DNA of 64,000 nt from JAKAWQ01 sp963745975 (GTDB lineage Bacteria; Pseudomonadota; Alphaproteobacteria; Acetobacterales; Acetobacteraceae), in contig CAVUZJ010000009.1 in the NCBI GenBank assembly GCA_963745975.1, positions 1,116,001-1,180,000 on the forward strand, given 5' to 3'. A program made the position numbers and the translations under genes. This document shows, one piece after another, positions 17,535 through 26,225 of this stretch (the first letter of the stretch is position 1; each line of letters opens with the position of its first letter). Below the pieces are notes generated by a model. That model was not told the DNA's origin. It made no database searches and saw only the letters and a program-made list of their open reading frames with translations.

Positions 17535-19664
17535 TCAGTCCCCGATCTCGATCACCGCGTCCGCGGCGAAGGCGCCTTCCCCTTCCCCCCGCACGAAGAC
17601 CGGGTTGAGGTCGATCGAGACGAGGCGGGGGCCGGCGGCGGCGGCAAAGGCCGAAAGGCGCGCGAGCATCCGCGCCAGCGCCGCCACATCGGCTTGCTTG
17701 CGCCCGCGCGCCCCGGAAAGCAGCGCCGCGCCGCGCACCGCGCCGATCATCCTGAGCGCGACGTCCTCATCGAGCGGGCAGCGATGGAAGACGACGTCGG
17801 AAAGAACCTCCACGAAAACCCCGCCCAAGCCGAACATCGCGATCGGGCCGAAGCAGGGGTCGCGGTGCACGCCGAGGATGCACTCGATGCCGCCGCGGAC
17901 CTCGCGCGCGATGAGCACGCCCTCGATCCGCGCCTCGGGCGCGGCCTCCCGCGCCCGCCCGAGCAGCGTCCCGTACGCCTCCCGGACCGCACCCGCATCG
18001 GCGAGCCCGAGCATCACGCCGCCAATCTCGGATTTGTGCAGGATATCGGGCGAGAGGATTTTCATCACCACCGGATAGCCGAGCGCGTCCGCCGCGCGCA
18101 CGGCCTCCTCTTCGGTCGCAGCCACCCGCTCGGGCACGGTCTCTATGCCCGCGCGCGCAAGAAGGCGCTTCGCCTCCGCCTCGCTCGGCGTCTCTGCCGG
18201 CAGCGCCACTTCCGGCAGCTTGGCCGGCTTGCCGTCCGGCGCGGCGGCAAAGGCGGCGCCGATCCGCCCCATGGCCGCGATCGCGCGCACTGCCCGCACC
18301 GGCTCCTCGAAGACGAGCCATCCGTCCGCCTCGTATTCGCGCACCCGTGCCTCGGGCGCGATCACCGAAAGCGCGTAGAGCCGGTCGGGATATTTCGCGC
18401 GCACCGCGGCGAGCGCCGCCCGCAGCACGGGCGCGATCGTGGGCGAGCCGCCGGTCTGGGTGAAGAAGGCGAGCACCGAAGGATAGCCGCCCTCCTCCAC
18501 CCTTTGGGCCAGCATCGTCTCGGCGAACCGGCCGATCAGCGCGGGCTCGTTGAACACCTGGGCGGTGCAATCGACCGGGTTGGCGGGCGCGGCGAAGGGC
18601 ACCGCTTCCTTGAGCGCCGCTTGCGCGGCCTCCGGCAAGGGCGGCATCGCAAGCCCGAGCGAGGCGGCCTCATCGGCGATCAGCACGCCCGCGCCGCCGC
18701 TCACCGTGAGCACGCCGAGCGCGTTGCGCGCGGGGTAGACGCGCCGCGTCGCGGCGTAGGCGAAATCCAGGAGCTGTTCGGCGCTCTCCGCGCGGACGCT
18801 GCCGAATTCCGCGAGCACGGCGTCGAACACCGCGTCATCGCCGGCGATCGCGGCGGTGTGCGATCGCGCGGCCCGCCGCCCGAGCGCGCTCCTGCCCGCC
18901 TTCATCATGATCACCGGCTTGCCGGCGGCGCGCGCGGCGGCGAGGGCGGCGAGGAGCGCGTCGGGATTGCGGATCCCCTCGGCGGCGGCCGCGATCACGT
19001 CGGTCTCCGGGTCGGCGGCGAGCCAGCCGATCGCCTCGCCGAGCGTCACGTCCGCCTCGTTGCCGGTCATCACGCAGACCGGCGCGCCGAGGCCGCGGGC
19101 GGCCGCGGCGGCGAAGAGGTGCGTCCCGAAGGCGCCCGACTGGCTGGCGATGCCGATGCGCCCGGGCAGCGGCCAGAAGCTTTCGAAGGAGGCAGAGAAG
19201 GTGGCGAACCAGCCGATGCGCGCGTTGAAGAGGCCGAGCGTGTTCGGCCCGAGAAGACGCATGCCCGCGGCGCGCGCCAGCGCGGCGATCCGCTCCTGCG
19301 CCGCCGCGCCGGCTTCGTCCACCTCGGCGAAGCCGGCCGTGAACAGGATCAATCCGCGCACGCCGAGCGCGGCGAGCTCGGCCACCGCCGGCTCGACCAG
19401 CGCCGCGGGGAGGGCGAGGATCGCAGCATCGGGGACGAACGGCAGCGAGGCGATGTCGGGATAGGCGCGAAGCCCCTGGATCTCGGCGCGGTTGGGGTTG
19501 ACGGGAAGGATGGCGCCGGCGAAGCCGCGGGCGCGCATCGAGGCGATCGGCCGGCCGCCGATGCGCCTCGGGTCCGCCGATGCGCCGATCACCGCGACCG
19601 AACGCGGCAGGAGAAGGGCGGAGAGGCTCGCGAACCGGTCTTCCGTCCGGCTACCTTCGGGCAT
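17535..19664 (-). CDS. Acyl-CoA ligase, ADP-forming (acetyl-CoA synthetase-like)
   Basis: The 709-aa product joins a CoA-binding Rossmann domain (SVAVIGASADPRRIGGRPI, about 18-36), CoA-ligase domains with the phospho-His motif RSHTAAIAGDDAVFDA, and a C-terminal ATP-grasp domain (about 480-705: AEAKRLLARAGIETVPE, GYPVVMKILSPDILHKSE). Fused alpha-beta enzymes of this kind interconvert acid, CoA and ATP with acyl-CoA, ADP and phosphate. It heads a minus-strand operon with MaoC and the CoA-transferase. The 134-bp gap to purH must carry both divergent promoters. Confidence 0.88.
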   Translation of the reverse strand: MPEGSRTEDRFASLSALLLPRSVAVIGASADPRRIGGRPIASMRARGFAGAILPVNPNRAEIQGLRAYPDIASLPFVPDAAILALPAALVEPAVAELAALGVRGLILFTAGFAEVDEAGAAAQERIAALARAAGMRLLGPNTLGLFNARIGWFATFSASFESFWPLPGRIGIASQSGAFGTHLFAAAAARGLGAPVCVMTGNEADVTLGEAIGWLAADPETDVIAAAAEGIRNPDALLAALAAARAAGKPVIMMKAGRSALGRRAARSHTAAIAGDDAVFDAVLAEFGSVRAESAEQLLDFAYAATRRVYPARNALGVLTVSGGAGVLIADEAASLGLAMPPLPEAAQAALKEAVPFAAPANPVDCTAQVFNEPALIGRFAETMLAQRVEEGGYPSVLAFFTQTGGSPTIAPVLRAALAAVRAKYPDRLYALSVIAPEARVREYEADGWLVFEEPVRAVRAIAAMGRIGAAFAAAPDGKPAKLPEVALPAETPSEAEAKRLLARAGIETVPERVAATEEEAVRAADALGYPVVMKILSPDILHKSEIGGVMLGLADAGAVREAYGTLLGRAREAAPEARIEGVLIAREVRGGIECILGVHRDPCFGPIAMFGLGGVFVEVLSDVVFHRCPLDEDVALRMIGAVRGAALLSGARGRKQADVAALARMLARLSAFAAAAGPRLVSIDLNPVFVRGEGEGAFAADAVIEIGD

Positions 19665-19798
19665 GAATGGACGCTCTTCGAGTGTTCTTGGCGCAAGCTT
19701 ACCCCGGCGCGGACCACGCCGGACGCGGGGCCGCAGCCTGGACCCTGCCGATATTTCCGTCTATCCGCCGGGCTCCCCGCCCCATGTCGGAGTGACCG

Positions 19799-21373
19799 AT
19801 GACCGATTCCCTGCCGCTCCGCCGTGCCCTGATCTCGGTCTCCGACAAGACCGGGCTCGTTCCCTTTGCGGCTTCCCTCGCCGCGCGCGGGGTGGAGATC
19901 ATCTCGACCGGCGGCACCGCCGCCGCACTCGCCGCGGCGGGCGTTCCGGTCAAGGAGGTCGCCGCGCATACCGGCTTCCCCGAGATACTGGACGGGCGGG
20001 TGAAGACGCTCGTGCCCGCGATCCATGGCGGCATCCTCGGCCGGCGCGATGCAGCCCGGCACCAGGAGCAGATGGCGGAGCACGGGATCGCGCCGATCGA
20101 CCTCGTCGCGGTCAATCTCTACCCGTTCGAGGAGACGGTCGCGCGCGGCGCGCCCTTCGCCGAATGCATCGAGACGATCGATATCGGCGGGCCGGCCATG
20201 CTGCGCTCGGCGGCGAAGAACCACGAATTCGTCGTCGTGCTGACCGAGCCCGGGCAATACGAAGCGGTGCTCGCCGAGCTCGATTCCACCGGCGGCACGA
20301 GCCTGGCCTTGCGCCGGCGCCTGGCCGCCGCCGCATTCGCGCGCACCGCTGCCTACGACGCCGCTATCGCCGCCTGGTTCGCCGCCGCCGAGAACACGCA
20401 ATTCCCGTCCCACATCAGCCTCGCCGGCACGCTTCGCGAAGAGCTGCGCTACGGCGAGAACCCGCACCAGCGCGCCGCGTTCTACGTGAACGGAACCCGC
20501 GCCGGCGTGGCGAGCGCGATCCAGGCGCAGGGCAAGGCGCTCTCCTACAACAACCTCAACGACACCGACGCGGCCTACGAATGCGTCGCCGAATTCGCCG
20601 CGCCCACCGTGGTGATCGTGAAGCACGCCAACCCCTGCGGCGTGGCGAGCGCCGAAACCTTAGCCGAGGCGTGGGACCTCGCACTCCGCTGCGACCCGAT
20701 CTCCGCGTTCGGCGGCATCGTCGCGGTCAACCGCGAGCTCGACGCCGCGACGGCGGAGAAGATCACCAAGATCTTGACCGAGGTGATCATCGCGCCCACC
20801 GCCTCGGACGAGGCGAAGACGCTGCTCGCGCGGAAGAAGAACTTGCGGCTTCTGCTCGCCGGCACGCTTCCCGATCCCACCGCGCCCGGCCTCGCCTTCC
20901 GCAGCCTCGCGGGTGGCTTCCTCGTGCAGACGCGCGACTGGGGGCGCACCGCCGAGGCCGATCTCAAGGTGGTGACAAAGCGCGCGCCGAGCCCGGCCGA
21001 GCGCGCCGACCTCCTCTTCGCGTTCCTCGTCGCCAAGCACGTCCGCTCGAACACCATCGTCTATGCCAAGGGGGGCGCGACCGTCGGCGTCGGCGCGGGA
21101 CAGATGAGCCGGGTCGACGCCGCGCGGATGGGAGCCTGGAAGGCGGCCGACGCGACCCGCGCGGCCGGCCTGACGACGCCGCTGACAGAGGGGAGCGCTG
21201 CCGCGTCGGACGCCTTCTTCCCCTTCGCGGACGGGCTCGAGGTCATCGCCGAGGCGGGCGCCACCGCCGTCATTCAGCCCGGCGGCTCGAAACGCGATGC
21301 CGAGGTGATCGCCGCCGCCGACCGCGCGGGAATCGCCATGGTCTTCACCGGCATGCGCCACTTCCGGCATTAG
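19799..21373 (+). CDS. purH: AICAR transformylase/IMP cyclohydrolase
   Basis: The 524-aa bifunctional enzyme has an N-terminal MGS-fold cyclohydrolase (RALISVSDKTGLVPFAASL, STGGTAAAL, HPxxHGGILGRR-type region) and a C-terminal transformylase with RYGENPHQRAAFY (near 218), KHANPCGVA and DAFFPFADGLEVIAEAGATA (shown as DAFFPFADGLEV). It performs the last two steps of IMP synthesis. A GGAG precedes the ATG. It ends tail-to-tail with, and overlaps by 4 bp, the Crp/Fnr gene. purM and purN are elsewhere in the window (43.6-45.3 kb). Confidence 0.96.
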   Translation: MTDSLPLRRALISVSDKTGLVPFAASLAARGVEIISTGGTAAALAAAGVPVKEVAAHTGFPEILDGRVKTLVPAIHGGILGRRDAARHQEQMAEHGIAPIDLVAVNLYPFEETVARGAPFAECIETIDIGGPAMLRSAAKNHEFVVVLTEPGQYEAVLAELDSTGGTSLALRRRLAAAAFARTAAYDAAIAAWFAAAENTQFPSHISLAGTLREELRYGENPHQRAAFYVNGTRAGVASAIQAQGKALSYNNLNDTDAAYECVAEFAAPTVVIVKHANPCGVASAETLAEAWDLALRCDPISAFGGIVAVNRELDAATAEKITKILTEVIIAPTASDEAKTLLARKKNLRLLLAGTLPDPTAPGLAFRSLAGGFLVQTRDWGRTAEADLKVVTKRAPSPAERADLLFAFLVAKHVRSNTIVYAKGGATVGVGAGQMSRVDAARMGAWKAADATRAAGLTTPLTEGSAAASDAFFPFADGLEVIAEAGATAVIQPGGSKRDAEVIAAADRAGIAMVFTGMRHFRH

Positions 21374-22125
21374 CTGTGAGACATTCCGCGGACGAAACGC
21401 GCGAGCCCGTCTGCGTTGAGAAATTGGACCGAACGAGGCGAAGTGCGCCGAAGAAAGCCGTCATGCTCGAGCTTCGCAAAGGCGCGGGCCACCAATTCCG
21501 GCGAGGTTCCCAGATAGTCGGCAATATCGAAGCGGCTCATGGGCAGACGAAGTTGCTGCGTCGTGGAGCCGAAAAACGCCACCTGCTGCCGGCAGTCGAG
21601 GAGGAACGAAGCCAGCCGCTTTGCGGTATTGAGCTGACCCAGGACGATGATCTGGCGCTGCGCATTGCGGAGCTCGTGCGCGGCCTTGGCCAGCATGTGC
21701 AGCTGGAGCAGCGGCTCGCTCAAGAGAAGGCTCCGGAGCCGGTCCAGAGGAAATCGGAAGAGCGTCGCCGGGGTAAGCGATTCCGCCGAATTGATATAGC
21801 GACCTTCCTCCACCAGCCCGAGGAGGTCTCCGGGCCACATGAAGCCGAGAACCTGCCGGGCGCCATCCGGCAGATGCCGGCTGATCCGTATCACCCCCTC
21901 GTCGATCAGATAGAGGAAATGCGCGTCTTCGCCCTGGGAGAAGATCGGCGCACCGCCGGTCTGATAGGTGAGAACGGTGGCAATGCCCGCGAGCTCCGCC
22001 TGTTCCGCCGGAGAGAGAAGATTGCCCAGCAAAGGGCGCTCCTGATCCGCTGCACAGAACTCCCTGGCGATTATCTTGGGGCGCCGCCCTCTCGGCTCGG
22101 TGCGGACACGCGAACGGCGTACCAT
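21370..22125 (-). CDS. Crp/Fnr-family transcriptional regulator
   Basis: The 251-aa protein has an N-terminal cyclic-nucleotide-like effector domain (about 30-150, GGAPIFSQGEDAHFLYLIDEG shown as FSQGEDAHFLYLIDEG) and a C-terminal HTH with LRLPMSRFDIADYLGTSPELVARAFAKL (shown as MSRFDIADYLGTSPELVAR). Only two Cys are present (near 24 and 178), not the FNR iron-sulfur set, so it is closer to FixK/Crp-like members. It likely controls the adjacent FixL-like, BON and molybdoenzyme genes; a matching FNR/FixK-type half-palindrome lies at 22977. Ligand unknown. Confidence 0.88.
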   Translation of the reverse strand: MVRRSRVRTEPRGRRPKIIAREFCAADQERPLLGNLLSPAEQAELAGIATVLTYQTGGAPIFSQGEDAHFLYLIDEGVIRISRHLPDGARQVLGFMWPGDLLGLVEEGRYINSAESLTPATLFRFPLDRLRSLLLSEPLLQLHMLAKAAHELRNAQRQIIVLGQLNTAKRLASFLLDCRQQVAFFGSTTQQLRLPMSRFDIADYLGTSPELVARAFAKLEHDGFLRRTSPRSVQFLNADGLARFVRGMSHS

Positions 22126-22492
22126 TGGTCAGCTCCGAAATGAATGTCCCCCACGGTCGGGAGGCGGCGCCGGTCGCCGCACGATACGCACCGGAATCTG
22201 ACATTGGTCAGAGCAGGCGCCGCCACCCTCTGCTTCCATGAACGATCAGGAAGGGCGTGGCGTTGATCTGCCGCAATCGGCGATGGCAGGCCATCACTGC
22301 CGGCCCAAAAGAAGCTGTGCGGAGGGGCGATGGCGGATCTGGGCAGCGCGGCGCATTGCCGTGCCGCCGCGCGACGGCTGGTACCCATAGAGCCGCACTC
22401 ACCGGCGGGCCCACCCCATCGGCACCCCGTTCGCCGCCCGGCGGGGATTCCAATGGGACGATTGCGCCACCGCATCTCTGAAAGGAGCGCCC
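22126..22492. other. Intergenic region upstream of the Crp/Fnr and HisKA-fragment genes
   Basis: These 367 bp separate two divergent genes. I see no credible ORF. The 9-mer ATTGGTCAG occurs twice (22124-22132 and 22203-22211), and AAAGGAG lies at 22481-22487 as the ribosome site of the next gene. No clear -35/-10 pair stands out. Confidence 0.5.
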
Positions 22493-22759
22493 TTGGCCCC
22501 CCTGCCTTCTAACGACGACCACCGGCTCACGACGGATTGCCTCGCGCTGCTGCAGGAGTTGAGCGAATCGCTCACCGCAATCGAGAACTACGCCGCCGGC
22601 GCGCGGCACTTGGCGGAAGGGCAAGGTTCCGGGGACATGGCACGGCTTGCGTCGAGTCTGGAACGCGTGATCGGCCAGGTGCACCGCGCGGCAGACGTGA
22701 TGCGGCGGCTCCGCTCGCTTGTGGATCCGTCCTCCGTTCCGAAGGAGCATGGTGCATAG
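22493..22759 (+). CDS. FixL-like histidine kinase dimerisation fragment lacking the phospho-His
   Basis: The 88-aa protein starts at TTG (22493) with AAAGGAG 5 nt upstream. It reads like the DHp helices of FixL-type kinases: QELSESLTAIENYAAGARHL aligns with the usual HELNQPLxAIxNY region, and LERVIGQVHRAADVMRRLRSLV with the second helix. The phospho-acceptor His is Gln (Gln21), and there is no catalytic ATPase, PAS or membrane domain. It cannot autophosphorylate on that residue. It may be a stand-alone dimerisation or antagonist protein next to the Crp/Fnr gene, or a remnant. Homology is inferred by eye. Confidence 0.6.
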   Translation: MAPLPSNDDHRLTTDCLALLQELSESLTAIENYAAGARHLAEGQGSGDMARLASSLERVIGQVHRAADVMRRLRSLVDPSSVPKEHGA

Positions 22760-22976
22760 ACGCGTCGCAACAGCGGCGACATCGCTCCTCGACCGCTTGC
22801 CTGGCCGGATTCCCGTAACGCCGCTCATGCCTGCTGCCGTCCCGCGGTACCGGGCCGGACCGGTGCTGCGTCGCAACATCCTCCGATGGAAGGCCCTGAA
22901 ACGAGCCGGAGACTCGTTCATTCGCGGAGATCCGTGCCTAAAGCGAACAAAATGGTCCTTCCCCTCGACCCGGCAC

Positions 22977-22990
22977 TTGCGCCAGATCAA
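22977..22990. promoter_or_regulatory. FNR/FixK-like box
   Basis: TTGCGCCAGATCAA matches the consensus TTGAT-N4-ATCAA at 8 of 10 fixed positions, including a perfect right half. It lies about 190 bp upstream of the BON gene in the otherwise featureless 22760-23181 gap. It is a candidate target for the Crp/Fnr regulator 850 bp away. I see no other convincing feature in this gap. Confidence 0.4.
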
Positions 22991-23181
22991 TGACGGCGCG
23001 AAGAAGATGAGTTGCGATGCTTGCGCGCGATGAGCGCGACATGGAATTTGCCCAGGCGAGTTGCCGCAGCGCAGCAAAACCGTCGACACAAACCGGTCGC
23101 CCCGTTCTCGGGGCCGCACGGACCCGGGCCAAAAAAGGACGCTCGCCGATGAGCCGGGCAAAAAGGGGAGAAACGCTTTCG

Positions 23182-23619
23182 ATGACAACGATGACGACAT
23201 TGATGAGAAGCGGACCCGAGGCGGGATCGGAGGGGATTCGTTCCGCGGGAACCGGTCAGGCGAACGCGAACGGGTCGAGCCCCGGCCGTCCGGCGCCCGA
23301 CCGGGTCCCGGTCTACCGCGCCGGCGAGCTCGCCGGATTCGTTCGTCGCAGCGCGCAATACCGGGAAGCATCTCGTCTGCGAGCCGACACGGACCCGCAG
23401 TTCTCAAGCGATGCCCGGCTACAGCGCGATATTGACGCGGTCATGCAGAGCGAGTTGGGGCAAGCGGCCGAGTATATCCGGATGTCCGTCACGGCCGGCG
23501 TCGTCGGCCTCTCGGGAGAGGTCGCGAACGTGCACGACAAAATGGCGCTGCGCCGAATCGCGGCGAGCATGGAGACGACCATCGCCATCATCGACGATGT
23601 TTGGATCTCCTGCGAATAG
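23182..23619 (+). CDS. BON-domain protein
   Basis: The 145-aa product begins MTTMTTLMRSGPEA after AGGGGAG with about 11-nt spacing, so I prefer this ATG to upstream in-frame Mets. The N-terminal half is Gly/Pro/Arg-rich and disordered-looking. A BON domain fills about 75-143 (DARLQRDIDAVM, VTAGVVGLSGEVANVHDKMALRRIA, shown as GVVGLSGEVANVHDK). BON domains often bind phospholipid or act in envelope and stress responses. There is no signal peptide, so it is probably cytoplasmic. It is convergent with the molybdoenzyme gene. Confidence 0.72.
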   Translation: MTTMTTLMRSGPEAGSEGIRSAGTGQANANGSSPGRPAPDRVPVYRAGELAGFVRRSAQYREASRLRADTDPQFSSDARLQRDIDAVMQSELGQAAEYIRMSVTAGVVGLSGEVANVHDKMALRRIAASMETTIAIIDDVWISCE

Positions 23620-23652
23620 CGGCTCCGCGCATGCGTGGAGAGACCCGATGCG

Positions 23653-25998
23653 TCAGGCCGCCATGGGTCTCACGACGACCGGAATCGACTTCGCCGACGG
23701 AGTCTTGCTTTTCTTGTCATGATGACTTAGCGGCAAGAGGGTGTTCGTCTCAGGATAATAGGCGGCGATCGATCCGAGCGGGATATTGTACGGCCGCGCC
23801 TTGAACCCGCTTGCGGTGCGGCGCACAGCGCCGCCCTCGGTCACCGATTGAAGCTCGACCAGCTCATCCGGGGCGATCCCGCGAGCCGCCATGTCGCCCG
23901 CGTTCATGAAGACGACCATGCGGCCCCCGAAGACCCCGCGGTAGCGATCGTCGAGTCCATAGATCGTCGTATTATATTGGTCGTGGCTCCGGATGGTCGT
24001 CAATCGGAGCGCCGCCGGATCTCCAACATCCGGATCCTCGGCAACACCGTCGCAAACGAGAAAGTTCGCGCGGCCGCTCGGCGTCCTCCATTCCCGCCTC
24101 CGCGGGCCATTATAGAGATGAAACCCGCCCGGGGCGCGGATACGGGCGTTGAAGTCGGCGAAGAGCATGGGAAACACCGCCTCGATCTTCTCGCGGATCA
24201 GGTCGTAATCGGCCTCGAAGGCTTCCCAATCGATGCCGCCCTCCGCCAACGTCGCACGCGCCATGCCGCACACGATCGACACCTCGGATTTGAGATCCGG
24301 GCTCGGAGGCGCGACCAGACCGCCCGAGGCATGCACCATCGACATGCTGTCTTCCACCGTCACGCTCTGCGGCCCGCTCGCCTGGATATCGATGTCGCTT
24401 CTGGCGAGGCAGGGCAGGATCAGCGCCTCCTCCCCATGCACGATATGGCCGCGGTTGAGCTTCGTGTTGATCCCGACGGTAAGTTTCAGCCGCCGCATCG
24501 CCTCGCTCGCAATCTCCGCGTCCGGGACCGCCGCGACGAAATTCCCGCCGAGCGCGATGAACACCTCGGACCGGCCGTCGATCATCGCCCGCAGCGTGTC
24601 CACGACCGCGCGGCCATGCTGCCGGGGCGGAGCGAACCCGAACACTTTCTCGATCTGATCCAGCAGCTCCGCGCTCGGCTTCTCGTCGATCCCGACGGTC
24701 CGGTCGCCCTGCACGTTGGAATGACCGCGGACGGGACAGATGCCGGCGCCCGGCCTGCCGAAATTGCCGCGCATCAGAAGGAGATTGGCAATCTGCTGCA
24801 CGTTCTCGGTGCCGTAGCGGTGCTGGGTCAGGCCCATGCCGTAGCAAATGATGACGGACTTGGCCTCGACATAAATCCGGCCGACCCTCTCGATCTGCGC
24901 TCGGGTCAGCCCCGAGGCGCGCACAATGTCATCCCAGGACGTGCGCCGCAGATCCTCCGCCAGCGCCTCGAATCCGAGCGTATGCTCCGCGATGAAGGGT
25001 AGATCCAGGACCGGCGCCCCGCCCGCGGCGATGGCTGTCTCGTGCGCCTCGAGAACGAACCTCATCACCCCCTTCAAGGCCGCGACGTCACCGCCGACAC
25101 CGACCTGGCAATACTCGCTGGCGATCCGGGTCGAGCTGAAAGTGAGCATCTCGACCGGGTCCTGCGGTGCGGCGAACCGCTCCAGCGCCCGCTCATGGAG
25201 CGGGTTCATCACCACGATCGGCACGCCGCGACGCGATGCCTGACGGAGCGACGTCATCATCCGCGGGCTGTTGGTGCCGGGATTCTGCCCGATCACGAAG
25301 ATCGCATCCGTCGTCTCGAAATCCTCGAGCAGAACGGTGCCCTTGCCGATGCCGATGCTCTCCGGCAGGCCGACGCTGGTCGCCTCGTGGCACATGTTGG
25401 AGCAGTCCGGCAAGTTATTGGTCCCGAACCGCCGCACGAAGATCTGGTAGAGGAACGCGGCCTCGTTGGAGGAGCGCCCCGAGGTGTAGAAATCCGCCCG
25501 GTCCGGGCTCTCCAGGGCGCGAAGATGCGCGCCGATGGTGGCAAATGCGTCGTTCCAGGAGATCGGCTCGTAATGGTCGGTCGCCCGGTTGTAGCGCATT
25601 GGCTCGGTCAGGCGCCCTTGTTCCTCCAGCCAGTAATCGCTCTGCCGGGCCAATTCGCTCACGCTGTACGCGGCGAAGAACTCCCGGGTCGCCTTTCGCT
25701 TGGTGAGCTCGAAGGAGACGGCCTTGGCGCCGTTCTCACAGAACTCGAAGGAGCTGGTATGCTTCGGATCCGGCCACGCGCATCCCGGGCAGTCGAACCC
25801 ATCGGGCTGGTTCATCGAGAGCAGCGCCTTCGAGCCCTTGAGCACGATGCTCTGTTCGCGAAGCGCATGCGCGGTCGCGCGGAGCGCGGCCCAGCCGCCG
25901 GCGGGGCTCTCATACGGCTCGAACACCGGGCCCGCTTCCGGCTCGTTCACGCGAACGCTCGGCTTGCCGGCGGACGATGACGGAGGATGGTCGGCCAT
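23653..25998 (-). CDS. FdhF/YdeP-family molybdopterin oxidoreductase
   Basis: The 781-aa protein from MADHPPSSSAG has Cys-rich DCPGCAWPDP (Cys70, Cys73) and Cys87 near the N-terminus. The NMCHEA motif follows, with Cys203 the likely Mo ligand, then the bis-MGD-binding domains (GQNPGTNSPRMM, ALGGNFVAAVPDAE) and a C-terminal dinucleotide-binding domain (TIRSHDQYNTTIYGLDDRYRG shown as SHDQYNTTIYGLDDRYRG). GGGAG lies 9 nt before this start; the 38 extra upstream residues look spurious. YdeP homologues are linked to acid and oxygen stress, and their substrate is unknown. No electron-transfer subunit or fdhD lies nearby. Confidence 0.88.
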   Translation of the reverse strand: MADHPPSSSAGKPSVRVNEPEAGPVFEPYESPAGGWAALRATAHALREQSIVLKGSKALLSMNQPDGFDCPGCAWPDPKHTSSFEFCENGAKAVSFELTKRKATREFFAAYSVSELARQSDYWLEEQGRLTEPMRYNRATDHYEPISWNDAFATIGAHLRALESPDRADFYTSGRSSNEAAFLYQIFVRRFGTNNLPDCSNMCHEATSVGLPESIGIGKGTVLLEDFETTDAIFVIGQNPGTNSPRMMTSLRQASRRGVPIVVMNPLHERALERFAAPQDPVEMLTFSSTRIASEYCQVGVGGDVAALKGVMRFVLEAHETAIAAGGAPVLDLPFIAEHTLGFEALAEDLRRTSWDDIVRASGLTRAQIERVGRIYVEAKSVIICYGMGLTQHRYGTENVQQIANLLLMRGNFGRPGAGICPVRGHSNVQGDRTVGIDEKPSAELLDQIEKVFGFAPPRQHGRAVVDTLRAMIDGRSEVFIALGGNFVAAVPDAEIASEAMRRLKLTVGINTKLNRGHIVHGEEALILPCLARSDIDIQASGPQSVTVEDSMSMVHASGGLVAPPSPDLKSEVSIVCGMARATLAEGGIDWEAFEADYDLIREKIEAVFPMLFADFNARIRAPGGFHLYNGPRRREWRTPSGRANFLVCDGVAEDPDVGDPAALRLTTIRSHDQYNTTIYGLDDRYRGVFGGRMVVFMNAGDMAARGIAPDELVELQSVTEGGAVRRTASGFKARPYNIPLGSIAAYYPETNTLLPLSHHDKKSKTPSAKSIPVVVRPMAA

Positions 25999-26033
25999 GC
26001 GGCGGTGCTCCCGAATCCTCGAGCCGGTGTTTG

Positions 26034-26067
26034 AAAAAAAGCCCCCCCGGGGGGACGGGGGGGTTTT
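26034..26067 (-). terminator. Intrinsic terminator after the amidohydrolase
   Basis: On the minus strand this reads a C-rich arm, then a G7 arm and a run of seven T. It is flanked by AAAA on the other side, so it may work in both directions. It lies 160 bp downstream of the amidohydrolase stop and 36 bp upstream of the molybdoenzyme start. The remaining 25999-26225 sequence shows no gene. Confidence 0.7.
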
Positions 26068-26225
26068 AAGTTGGGCCGGGAGGAGGCGAAATCCGGCCTT
26101 GGGAGGAAACAAGAAAGACCTAGCACCACGCGACGCGCCGAAATATTGGACAAGGGTACGCGCGCGTCACCAATGCGGACGAGAGGCCCTATACTTTGGT
26201 GCCGAAGGGCCGCTACGTTCTCCGT

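Noticed and set aside
22124..22211. Repeated ATTGGTCAG as an operator pair
   Set aside because: Two 9-mers 79 bp apart are not dyadic and the first overlaps the regulator start codon, so a functional claim is weak.
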